Assembly: GCF_902167145.1 (NCBI RefSeq)
Contig: NC_050104.1
Span: 12,298,001 to 12,362,000, forward strand
Direction of reading: 5' to 3'
DNA: 64,000 bases
Source of the DNA: Zea mays
Lineage: Eukaryota > Streptophyta > Magnoliopsida > Poales > Poaceae
Below the pieces are notes generated by a model. The model did not search any database, was not told where the DNA came from, and saw only the letters and a list, made by a program, of their open reading frames with translations. Numbering within the stretch: the first letter of the stretch is position 1; every line of letters starts with the position of its first letter. The translations under genes and the position numbers were made by a program. Of this stretch, positions 44,623-55,597 are shown piece by piece.

Positions 44623-44864
44623 GATGCTTTCAAGTTGTTCGTACACCTCGTTCACACACGAAGTCTAGTCATCAAGGAAGGGTCAGCCTTGCCTCGGTAA
44701 AGCCCGACCCTCCCTCGGGGGCTAGAAGGGGGGAACCCCCTCTGCGTCAAAATTTTCCTCGGAAAAAGATCTTTTCTGCCAGAATGTCTTTCGTGCTTTT
44801 CAACTACTTCGAAAGTGGGATCCTGAAAACGACGGAGTACACGTAAGCAGCCAAGGATGACCGA

Positions 44865-45810
44865 GCCGAGGGACTCCTACGCCTCCGGGATACGGATACC
44901 TCACTCATCACCTTCTGCGATAAGTAACTCACGCTCGGATAGGTGATTCCGCGGACCGAACAAGTCTTCACGCTCGAAAACTCTTCTACCGAAACGATTT
45001 TTCGGGCCTTCTCGACTATATCGATGGCAGAACCCTACGGACGAGTAAGAGTACACGTAAGCGGCAAGGCCGACCGAGCCGAGGGACTCCTAAGCCTCCA
45101 GGATACGGATACCTCACTCATCACCTTCCGTGAAAAGTAACTCTCGCTCGGACAAACAATTCTGTTACCGACAAATAAGTCCAGATACTCGAAACAAGAG
45201 GAAAAGAAACGCAGCTTTACAACACGACGACAGTGTGTTTGGGCCTCGGCGGCCGCAGAAAACATACGCACACTACAAGATAAATCGATCCTGCAGGCTC
45301 GGACCTTGACAGTCGAAGGGAGCAGCAGCACCCTCGGCGTCAACTACACCTTCGGCAAAGCCCGACCGAGCCTCGGACGGCAACACGGTCGGAGGATCTC
45401 CACTCCGAAGGACGACATCAGCACCATGCCCGGGCCGTCGCCGCCAGGGTCTTCTCCAGGAATCCGGCTCGAGCAGACGGCTTGGCCGGCCACCCCGAAG
45501 CCTCAGCCAGCTGTCCCCCGAGGACATCAGCCCGGCTCGTGGCCTCGGCAACTCGACTCCGGCGTCGGTCCCGCCAGTGGACAGCCCGGCCAGGCTCCAG
45601 CCGACGAAGTCTTCTTTTTGAGCCAACTCTGCCTCTGTCCACGCTGACACCGCTACCTCCAGCTTCGGCTCATCAAAGAGCGGCCGAGGGTTCCTTTAAC
45701 TAAGCAAGAGAAGCCTCGGGCAGCAAGGCCGATCGAGCCGAGGGACTCCTACGCCTCCAGGTTACGGATACCTCACTAGTCACCTTCGCACGAGGCAACT
45801 CACGCTTGGT
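44865..45810. repeat. Dispersed direct repeat of about 80 bp, three copies
   Basis: Copies at about 44863-44942, 45070-45150 and 45735-45812 share GAGCCGAGGGACTCCTA, GCCTCC, ATACGGATACCTCACT and an AACTC.CGCT end. Confidence 0.85.
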
Positions 45811-47635
45811 GAAGCGGTTCAGATAGCCGACAGGCGAGTCTTAGTGCTCAAAATGAGGAAAAAAAACACGGCTCCGTGCCGAAGATACATACATGTTCAG
45901 GCCCCGACAGCCACAATGAACAGACACCAGCACTCAAGGTGCCATTACAAACGGAACTCCAGTTCCGTCCCCGCGGGTACGAACAACCCCCCACGATTGG
46001 AGGGCCTGCGGAGCAACAGAAGGCCGACGGATGGCTCGCCGCCGCCCGCTCCAGCAGCGGCGACGACGACTTCTGCTCCGAGCGGCCAAACATCAGCAGC
46101 GATGACCTCAGGGCGGATGCTGCTGCCATGAGGCCCTCGCACACGTCCCCACTCGAGGGGCGAGGACGAGCAGAAGGCCGTAGAGTTGGAGGTCAGTCCG
46201 TGGGCGGCACCGGCTATCTCGTCGGCGGAGAAACCTCTTCCGGCTGCCGTGGCGGAAGGTGGCACCGGAAGCGGCGCCGAAGCCGCTCGGGCCGGAGAGC
46301 CGAACACGCGGCAGCTGCCAGCGCCACGAACGACGAACGCCCTTCCCCCCGATCGCTGAGGGAAGGAGCAGGCCGCTGCCCGCGCAGAGACCGACCCCAA
46401 CTCGGCGCACTCCCCTCCCCAGCACTGATGATGAACATCCTTGAAGCTGAGGGAGGGGCAGAGGCCGCAGCCCGGCTTGCTTCTCCCCATTCAGGGGCTC
46501 GTGGTCACCGTCTTGGGTGACCGCCGGCGAGGGGATGCGGCCGGACTGCCTGATGAAAATCCTTGAAGCCGAACGGTGGCTGAAAGGTACCAACTTCCGC
46601 AAAGTTGCGTTCCTCCAACGACAAGGCGGAAGGACTGCGAGTGTTCCCCATCTGGGGGCTCGGAAGGTGGAAAGACGCGATGCATAAGGGGAGCGCGAAG
46701 ACATGGTTGCCTTTCAAGGGGGTCACCCTCCTTTTAAAGGCAACTCTCCCCGCTTGTGTCCTTAGCCATCGCAGGCTGAGTCTTCTCCAACACGCTCCAA
46801 GGTCCTCCCCCTATGACACGGGGGCTGGGTCCCACGCGTCATGCAAGCTGACCCAAGGCAGAAGAAGCCAAACCGCCGCGCGCGGTGCGCGCAACTGCCC
46901 AGCGGTTACGAGCATTCCTCCACTTTCGCCCAGACGCGGGTGAAAGGACGGGCCACCATGCAGGCGGCATGCAACCGCACCAAGTGGGCGCACCCCTTCG
47001 ACTCCAACGCGCCCAGCATGGGGGTCCAGGCCCATACGTCATGTAACCGGCGCGCCGGTTGCTACGTGCAAGATACTGCACCGCCACTCGCGCCACTACC
47101 GTGCCTCCTCAACTGTGGAACCAATACCGCGACTCGAGACAACCCCGCGTATGACCCAACAGTGCCAACCAGGCACGTCGGTCACGGGTCAGTCAGCCGC
47201 GGGAGAAGGCGCGACGGTCGATACGGCCAGAAATGGGACGACAGTAATGGCGGTGGCAGGCGGGCGGAAGCAGCGGTCAAGCCGGCAGCCAAGCTCACGT
47301 CCCCTCTAGGGACAGCGAGAGAACCCTCTCCCACGGCGTGAAGACGGCGCGCCCGTGTTCCGTTCCTCGAACGGCTCGCGCACGCGCAACGGCTGCCCCG
47401 CGAACCACTCGTCCCGTCGCATTAACTCTGCGGGGGACAGGCGGCACCTTTGGCAGGAGAAGCGGGCGACGCTTCGCCTTCGCCATAATGACCGCGTCAA
47501 AAAAGGTGCGCCACGTCATTCGATTTCGTATCCTTTTCCTCTCTCTCTCTCTCTCTTACAATAGGGACCGGGAAAGGGGATGCCCCGAAAGGGATCCTTC
47601 TCCGCGAAGGAAACGGGCCCCGAGCCCCCTACTGA

Positions 47636-47850
47636 TCAGAGGTTCGAAGGCTGGCCCCTCGGAGGGGTTCAACAGCCGCCTCAGAGCGCTCGGGCTCCGC
47701 GCCCACTACTGGTCAGAGGTTCGAAGGCCGGCCCCTCGGAAGGGTTCAACGGCCGCCTCAAGCCACTCGGGCTCCGCACCCACTACTGATCAGGGGTTCG
47801 TAGGCTGGCCCTCGAAGGGTTCACAGCCGCCTCAGACGCAGAGCGAGGGA
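47636..47850. repeat. Tandem repeat of about 75 bp in element D spacer
   Basis: About three copies of ACTGRTCAGAGGTTCGAAGG plus TTCAACRGCCGCCTC. It is the reverse complement of the repeat at 9028-9212. Confidence 0.85.
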
Positions 47851-48558
47851 TGACCCTGGGTACGTTCGATACATAACCAAGGCTCGGGCTACGCTCCCGA
47901 GGTACCCTAGGACATTTCCGAGACCAGCGGGAACGATCTTGTAACGGAATCCCATCAGAGGGAGGCATCGAGCCCTCGGACCCCGTCAAAAGGGGACCGG
48001 GTCCGGCAAATCACCCGCAGGTACTTTTGGAGCGCGCCTCCGGGCCTCTAGCCAACCCCTAACAAATGGGGCATGGGCGTCCACTCGGATTACCCGTTAG
48101 CAGCTCACTGGAGACACCATGTTCGGCGCCCTCCAAGGGCAACATGGCGCTTCCCCCCGCCCCTCCTCCTTGCGGAAAGGCGACGCAGGGGCGTATGTAA
48201 AAAAGCCGAGTCTGTCCTTGACCGTCCTCTCGCTCTGTGCGGAGGCTCGGGGGCTGCTCTCGCAAACCCAGCTCCGGCCAAACCGTTGACAGCGTCAACA
48301 TACCAGCCCGAGAACTTGGGACCCGACCGTGCACCCGGGGTACGGCTAGCTCGCATGAGGGAACAACTAGACCGGCCGAAGCATCGCGAAACGCAATAAG
48401 ACCTCGAAGGAGTCAAACCACACCTCTGAGGCCTCGGGGGGCTACACCCGGCGGGTGCGCTCGCGCACACCCACCGGAACAAAATGCAACCGAGAAAGGC
48501 CGGTCCCCTTGCAAAAAAATGCGACAAAAGCCTTCAAGCGAGTATTAACACTCCCTTC

Positions 48559-48574
48559 GAGGCTCGGGGGCTAC
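48559..48574 (+). other. Element D polypurine tract
   Basis: GAGGCTCGGGGGCTAC directly before LTR2. Confidence 0.78.
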
Positions 48575-49947
48575 TGTCGGGGACCATAATTAGGGGTACC
48601 CCCAAGACTCCTAATCTCAGCTGGTAACCCCCATCAGCACAAAGCTGCAAAGGCCTAATGGGTGCGATTAAGTCAAGGCTCGGTCCACTCAAAGGACACG
48701 ATCTCGCCTCGCCCGAGCCCAGCCTCGGGCAAGGGCAGCCGACCCCGGAGGATTTACGTCTCGCCTGAGGACCCCCTCCAGCAACGGACACACTTTCGGT
48801 TCGCCCGAGGCCCAGTCTTCGCCAAGAAGCAACCTTGGCCAAGTCGCCACGCCGACCGACCGTATCGCAGGATCATTTAATGCAAAGGTGGCCTGACACC
48901 TTATCCTGACGCGCACCCTTCAGTCGATAGAGCCGAAGTGACCGCAGTCACTTCGCCGCTCCACTGACCGGCCTGACAAGAGGACAGCGCCGCCTGCGCC
49001 GCCCCGACTGCTGTGCCACTCGACAGAGTGAGGCTGACAACAGCCAAGTCCGGCCTCAGGCACCATAGGAAACTCCACATCGCCCGACCCCAGGGCTTGG
49101 ACTCGGGCTCAGCCCCGGAAGACGACGAACTCTGCATCGCCCGACCCCAAGGCTCGGACTCGGGCTCAGCCCCGGAAGACAACGAACTCCGCCTCGCCCG
49201 ATCCCAGGGCTCGGACTCGGGCTCAGCCCCGGAAGACGACGAACTCCGCCTCGCCCGACCCCAGGGCTCGGACTCGGGCTCGACCCCGGAAGACGACGAA
49301 CTCCGCCTCACCCGACCCCAGGGCTCGGACTCAGCCCTGGCCTCAGCCGACGGTCTCCACCTCGCCCAGGGGCTCGGACTCGACCTCGGCCTCGGAAGAC
49401 AGACTCGACCTCGACCTCGGAGGAGCCTCCACCTCGCCCAACCCAGGGCTCGGACCGACCACGTCACAGGAGGCGCCATCATTATCCTACCCCAAGCTAA
49501 CTCAGGCTACGGGGAACAAGACCGGCGTCCCATCTGGCTCGCCCCGGTAAACAAGTAATGATGGTGCCCCGCATGCTTCATGACGACGGCGGCTCTCAGC
49601 CCCCTTACGGAAGCAAGGAGACGTCAGCAAGGACTCGACAACCCCGACAGCTGTCATTCCGCCAGGCTCCAGCGCTCCTCCGATGGCCACGACACCACAC
49701 GAACCGGGTGCCAAAACCTCTCCGGCTGCCACGACGGCATGTACTTAGGGCACTAGCTCTTCTCTGCTAGACACGTTAGCACACTGCTACACCTCCCATT
49801 GTACACCTGGATCCTCTCCTTACGCCTATAAAAGGAAGGTCCAGGGCCCTCTTACAGAGGGTTGGCCGCGCTAGGAAGGACGGGACGGGGCACGCGACGA
49901 CAATTTACTCGTCGGTCCAAGGACCCCCCGGGGTCAAAACGCCGACA
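48575..49947 (+). repeat. Element D LTR2
   Basis: 1373 bp, ending GCCGACA. Relative to LTR1 it lacks one 57-bp unit and about 162 bp between 49887 and 49888 (LTR1 sequence from about 34348), which together account for the 219-bp length difference. Confidence 0.92.
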
Positions 49948-49949
49948 GT

Positions 49950-49965
49950 TGGCGTGCCAGGTAGG
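49950..49965 (+). other. Element D primer binding site (second)
   Basis: TGGCGTGCCAGGTAGG two bases after LTR2, identical to the first site. It shows that another interior begins here. Confidence 0.8.
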
Positions 49966-50007
49966 GGCCTGCTGCGTGTTGACGAACAGCTTCCCATCAA
50001 GCTCCAG

Positions 50008-52627
50008 ATGGGTAGTCTCCAGCAACCTTTCCAGCCCGGGACGGTGCTCCGTTTCAGGAGTCTCGAGTTCATGTCCCTCGACGGCAGCTACGACATGATA
50101 CTCCTTCCCCCGCCACGCGACAGCGACAATGATGGCCGATAACCCGCCCGTCCGCGGCGGAATCGACGACGTCTTCCCCACGTGGCGGAAGAATAACATT
50201 CGGGTTTGTCCCGTCCCCTCTCCCGCCGACGGAGGAGGAGGCGGGGCAACCAAGGCCAAGCAGGAGGCGACACCTCGTCGGCTGTCGAGCGAGTCGACGG
50301 CGCCGGCGCCCCAATGGGGGATACGACGGGCATCGACTTCGTGTCTGAGACGAAGACGGGCGCCGTCTCCCCGCGACACGCCAACTCCAAGCGGACGGAC
50401 GACGCCAACACGCTCGCCAAGGACTTGCTGGGCATCACCCTCGTACCTGGGACGACGGTGCGGTCTACCCCTGACGTGACTTCGTCACCGCCCGTCGACT
50501 AAGAGGTACCGACCGATTCCCATCTCGCGCCTTTTGGATTCAGCCTCGACCCACCAAGCGACTTCGCTTCGGTGGACGCTTTCATAGAGGTGAGTGCAAA
50601 CCCTCTGGGGTACGGTACGCGGTCACCCTGGGACCGGCTGACAGCCGTCTCGACCTACGGGCCCTCGGGTCCCGAGGAAGATGACGAGCCCGACTTTTGT
50701 TGGGATTTCTCCGGACTTGGTAACCCCAGTGCCATGCGGGACTTCATGACCGCATGCGACTACTGCCTTTCCGACTGTTCCGATAGAAGTCGCAGCCTCG
50801 GCGACGAGGACTGCGGCCCAAGTCGTGAATGTTTCCACGTCGATCTAGGGAGTCCCAGTGAAGTCAACCATCTTGGTATACCGGAGAACGGTGATCCCCC
50901 TAGGCCTGCGCCTCGCGTTGACATCCTACAGGAGCTAGCTATGGTCCCAGTCCCTGCGGGGGGGTCAGGACTCACAGCTCGAGCAAATCCACGAGATGTA
51001 GGCCAGGCTCGACGAGGGAGCAGGAACGTTTGAGCCGTTCCGCCGGGACATCGGGCAGGAATGGGTAGGCCAACCTCCGGCCGGAGAAGTGCGTCATCTA
51101 CCCCAGGGCATCCAGCACCGCATCGCCGATGATGTCAGGGCAAGGCCGCCACCGGCTTCCAGTGGGGTCGGCCAGAACCTGGCTGCAGCGGCAATACTTC
51201 TCCACGCGATGTCGGAGCCATCAACCACCGAGGGGCGGCGTATCCAGGGAGAGCTCAAGAATCTCCTGGAGGATGCCGCGGTCCGACAGGCCGAAAGCTC
51301 TGCCTCCCGAAGGCAGGGGTACCCCTTGGAGCATCGCGCCGCGACTTCCCGATTCATGCGGGAAGCCTTGGTCCACACCGGGCGCACGCGCAACACAGCG
51401 CCTGCGGCCCCGGGATAGCTCGACAACGAGCACCATCACCGTAACCGTCGAGCCCACCTCGACGAGAAGGTGCGACGAGGCTACCACCCTAGGCGTGGGG
51501 GACGCTACGACAGCGGGGAGGATCGGAGTCCCTCGCCCGAACCACCCAGTCCGCAGGCTTTCAGCCGGGCCATACGACGGGCGCCGTTCCCGACCCGGTT
51601 CCAAACCCCGACTACTATCACCAAGTACTCGAGGGAGACGAGGCCGGAACTGTGGCTCGCAGACTACTGGCTGGCCTGCCACCTGGGTGGAACGAACGAT
51701 GACAACCTCATCATCTGCAGCCTCCCTCTGTTCCTCTCCGACACCGCTCTAGCCTGGCTGGAGCATTTGCCTCCGGGGCAGATCTCCAACTGGGACGACC
51801 TGGTCCAAGCCTTCGCCGGCAACTTCCAGGGCACGTACGTGCGCCCTGGGAACTCCTGGGATCTCCGAAGCTGCCGCCAGCAGCCGGGAGAGTCTCTCCG
51901 GGACTACATCCGGCGATTCTCAAAGCAGCGCACCGAGCTGCCCAACGTCACCGACTCGGATGTCATCGACGCGTTCCTCGCCGGCACCACCTACCGCGAC
52001 CTGGTGAGCAAGCTGGGTCGCAAGACCCCCACTAGGGCGAGCGAGCTGATGGACATCGCCACCAAGTTCGCCTCTGGCCAGGAGGCGGTTGAGGCCATCT
52101 TCCGGAAGGACAAGCAGCCCTAGGGCCGCCCGCCGGAAGATGTCCCCGAGGCGTCTACTCAGCGCAGCACCAAGAAGAAGGGCAAGAAGAAGTCGCAAGC
52201 GAAACGCGACGCCACCGACGCGGACCTTGTCGTCGCCGCCGAGTACAAGAACCCTCGGAAACCTCCCGGAGGCGCCAATCTCTTCGACAAGATGCTCAAG
52301 GAGCCGTGCCCCTATCATCAGGGGCCCGTCAAGCACACCCTTGAGGAGTGCGCCATGCTTCGGCGCCACTTTCACAAGGCCGGGCCACCTGCGGAGGGTG
52401 GCAGGGCCCGCGACGACGATAAGAAGGAAGATCACAAAGCAGGGGAGTTCCCCGAGGTCCACGACTGCTTCATGATCTATGGTGGGCAAGTGGCGAACGC
52501 CTCGGCTCGGCACCGCAAGCAAGAGCGTCGGGAGGTCTGCTCGGTAAAGGTGGCGGCGCCAGTCTACCTAGACTGGTCCGACAAGCCCATCACCTTCGAC
52601 CAGGGCGACCATCCCGACCGCGTGCCG
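50008..52627 (+). pseudogene. gag: Element D gag-protease, second copy, truncated
   Basis: A second gag beginning MGSLQQ at 50008, closely similar to 34641-37240. Lesions: TAA at 50500-50502 (CAA in copy 1), an extra G near 50965 shifting frame, TAG at 51416-51418, and TAG at 52121-52123 (CAG in copy 1). The 10-bp and 2-bp losses of copy 1 are absent, so the two interiors decayed independently. The capsid and variant zinc knuckle are recognisable. The copy ends at 52627 just before the protease and joins element C pol. Confidence 0.9.
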
Positions 52628-53606
52628 AAGATCCTATCATTGACTGGTATACCTTTTGATCTACGGATTTACCTCTCGTGTCGAGGTCGAGATGCCCATT
52701 GGTTCCCATGGGTGTCTTGATGGGCTTGGCATCCTTCATCCCAAACTTGGTGAGTATGTCTTGAATGTACATCGTTTGGCTGATGAAGGTGCCCTCTTGG
52801 AGTTGCTTCACTTGAAATCCTAAGAAATACTTCAACTCCCCCATCATAGACGTCTCGAATTTCTGAATCATGATCCTACTAAACTCTTCACATGTAGATT
52901 TGTCAATAGACCCAAATATGATATCATCAACATAAATTTGGCATACAAACAAATCATTTGCAATTGTTTTAGTAAAGAGAGTAGGATCGGCTTTGCCGAC
53001 TTTGAAGCCATTAGTGATAAGAAAATCTCTTAGGCAATCATACCATGCTCTTGGGACTTGCTTGAGCCCATAAAGCGCCTTTGAGAGTTTATAGACATGA
53101 TTAGGGTACTCACTATTTTCAAAGACGGGAGGTTGCTCAACATAGACCTCCTCCTTGATTGGTCCATTGAGGAAGGCACTTTTCACGTCCATTTGATAGA
53201 GCTTAAAGCCATGGTAAGTAGCATATGCAAGTAATATACGAATTGACTCAAGCCTAGCTATGGGTGCATAGGTTTCACCGAAATCCAAACCTTCGACTTG
53301 TGAATATCCCTTGGCCACAAGTCGGGCTTTGTTCCTTGTCACCACACCATGCTCATCTTGCTTGTTGCGGAAGACCCACTTGGTTCCTACAACATTTTGA
53401 TTAGGACGTGGAACAAGATGCCATACCTGATTCCTCGTGAAGTTGTTGAGTTTATCTTGCATTGCCAACACCCAATCCGAATCTCTTAATGTGTCTTCCA
53501 CCCTATATGGCTCAATAGAAGACACAAAGGAGTAATGTTCACAAAAATGAGCGACACGAGATCGAGTGGTTACCCCCTTATGAATATCTCCGAGGATGGA
53601 GTTCAT
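52628..53606 (-). pseudogene. pol: Element C pol: reverse transcriptase
   Basis: Minus-strand copia RT (RVT_2). Motifs: [58 protein letters not shown], and the catalytic YVDDIIFGS (near 52940-52910), then [14 protein letters not shown]. The frame begins MNSILGD at 53606 and is shifted relative to integrase, so at least one frameshift lies near 53605-53660. It is cut at 52628 by the truncated end of element D. Confidence 0.92.
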
Positions 53607-54799
53607 GGGGTGATCTCGTTGTATCGCTTGGTGGACTCTTGGGTGCGGCGGTCTTGACCCTCATCATCTTCCTTGTCTTGATTATTGGCATCTCCCCCTT
53701 GATCATTGTCCTCCTCTTGAGGTGGCTCTTCTTGATATTCATTCTCATCATCTTGAGCTTGATCCTCATCTTGGGTTGGTGGAGATGCTTGTATGGAAGA
53801 TGAAGGTTGATCTTGTGCTTGTGGAGGCTCTTCGGATTCCTTAGGACACACATCCCCAATGGACATGTTCCTTAGCGCTACGCATGGAGCCTCTTCATCA
53901 TCTAACTCATCAAGATCAACTTGCTCTACTTGAGAGCCGTTAGTCTCATCAAACACAATGTCACAAGAAACTTCAACTAGTCCAGTGGACTTGTTAAAGA
54001 CTCTATATGCCTTTGTGTTTGAATCATATCCTAGTAAAAAGCCTTCTACAGCCTTAGGAGCAAATTTAGGTTTTCTACCTCTTTTAACAAGAATAAAACA
54101 TTTGCTATCAAAGACTCTAAAATATGAAACATTGGGCTTTTTACCGGTTAGGAGTTCATATGATGTCTTCTTGAGGATTCGGTGAAGGTAGAGACGGTTG
54201 ATGGCGTAGCAAGCGGTGTTGATTGCTTCCGCCCAAAATCGGTCCGAAGTCTTGTACTCATCAAGCATGGTCCTCACCATGTCAAGTAGAGTTCTATTCT
54301 TCCTCTCCACTACACCATTTTGTTGAGGTGTGTAGGGAGAAGAGAACTCATGCTTGATGCCCTCGTCCTCAAGGAAGCCTTCAATTTGAGAGTTCTTGAA
54401 CTCCGTTCTGTTATCTCTTCTAATCTTTTTGATCCTCAATACAAACTCATTTTGAGCCCGTCTCAAGAATCCTTTTAAGGTCTCTTGGGTTTGAGATTTT
54501 TCCTGCAAAAAGAACACCCAAGTGAAGCGAGAATAATCATCCACAATAACTAGACAGTACTTACTCCCACCGATGCTTATGTAAGCTATCGGGTCGAATA
54601 GGTCCATGTGGAGTAGCTCAAGTAGCCTGTCGGTCGTCATGATGTTCTTGTGTGGATGATGAACGCCAACTTGCTTCCCTGCTTGACATGCGCTACAAAT
54701 CATGTCTTTCTCAAAATGAACATTTGTTAGTCCCAAAATGTGCTCTCCCTTTAGAAGCTTATGTAGATTCTTCATCCCAACGTGGGCTAGTCGGCGATG
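53603..54799 (-). pseudogene. pol: Element C pol: integrase
   Basis: Minus-strand copia integrase. A gag-pre-integrase zinc finger (H..H at about 54799-54740, then CSACQAGKQ) is followed by the rve core with HMDLF, RRDNRTEF and GVVERKNR carrying the D, D, E residues. A KAYRVFNKSTGLVEVSCDIVFDE segment and an acidic Gln/Asp/Glu-rich linker follow, and the frame ends at 53603 after the frameshift that separates it from RT. A TAG at about 54799 breaks the frame just before the zinc finger. Confidence 0.9.
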
Positions 54800-55597
54800 C
54801 TAGAGCCAACCCATGTTAGTCTTAGCAATTAAGCAAGTGTCGAGTTCAGCTCTATTAAAATCAACTAAGTATAGCTGACCCTCTAACACTCCCTTAAATG
54901 CTACTGAATCATCACTTCTTCTAAAGACAGTAACACCTATATCCGTAAAAAGACAGTTGTAGCCCATTTTGCATAATTGAGAAACTGAAAGCAAGTTGTA
55001 ATCTAAAGAATCTACAAAAAAACATTGGAAATAGAATGGTCAGATGATATAGCAAATTTACCAAGTCCTTTGACCAAACCTTGATTTCCATCCCTGAATG
55101 TGATAGCTCTTTGGGGATCATGGTTTTTCTCATAGGAGGAGAACATCCTTTTCTCCCCAGTCATGTGGTTTGTGCACCCGCTATCAATGATCCAACTTGT
55201 GCCCCCGGATGCATAAACCTACAAAACAAATTTAGGCCTTGTTCTTAGGTACCCAAACGGTCTTGGGTCCTTTGACATTAGAAACAAGCACCTTGGGTAC
55301 CCAAACACAAGTCTTTGAGCCCTTGTGTTTGGCCCCAACATATTTGGCAACTACTTTGCCTGATTTGTTAGTTAAAACATATGAAGCATCAAAAGTCTTA
55401 AATGAAATGTTATGATCATTTGATGCAATAGAAGATTTCTTTTTAGGCATTTTAACATGTGTAGAACGCCTAGAGCTAGAAGCCTCATTCTTATAAATAA
55501 AGGCATGGTGAGAAACCGAATGAGTCGTCTTAGCATGAATTCTCCTAATCTTGTGCTCGGGATAACCGGCAGGATATAAAATGTAACCCTCGTTATC
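54800..55597 (-). pseudogene. pol: Element C protease region, heavily broken
   Basis: Copia-type protease region read with several stops. It contains IIDSGCTNHMTGEK near 55190-55150, the aspartic protease DSG motif, followed by a SLDYNLLSVSQLCKMGYNCL segment and a VFRRSDDSVAFKGVLEGQLY segment at 54994-54860. A VLTNKSGKVVAKYVGAKHKG linker precedes it. Confidence 0.82.

Larger units (their letters stand above)
44623..48558. other. Element D long spacer after pol, no antisense gene found
   Basis: About 3.9 kb. The right 1.2 kb (47340-48558) matches the element A spacer in reverse. The left 2.7 kb lies where element A has its antisense gene, but no PF04195-like sequence was recognised on either strand. 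GC-rich open frames at 45848-46700 have no recognisable features. Local repeats lie near 44865, 45072 and 45735. Confidence 0.55.
32989..52627 (+). mobile_element. Element D: Tat-lineage Ty3/gypsy element, tandem and right-truncated
   Basis: Order is LTR1 (32989-34580), PBS, gag-protease, pol (split by element E), long spacer, PPT, LTR2 (48575-49947), a second PBS and a second partial gag, then an abrupt end at 52627. This is an LTR-interior-LTR-interior tandem cut by a deletion into element C. LTR ends (TGTCGGGGACCATAATTAG), PBS and 57-bp repeat show D is a relative of element A. It is the only copy with all pol domains, but nonsense codons and frameshifts in gag and the E insertion in pol make it inactive. 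Confidence 0.9.

Noticed and set aside
45848..46726. Possible protein-coding gene in the D spacer
   Set aside because: Several overlapping GC-rich frames on both strands, none with recognisable domains. Kept only as a question about a lost antisense gene.
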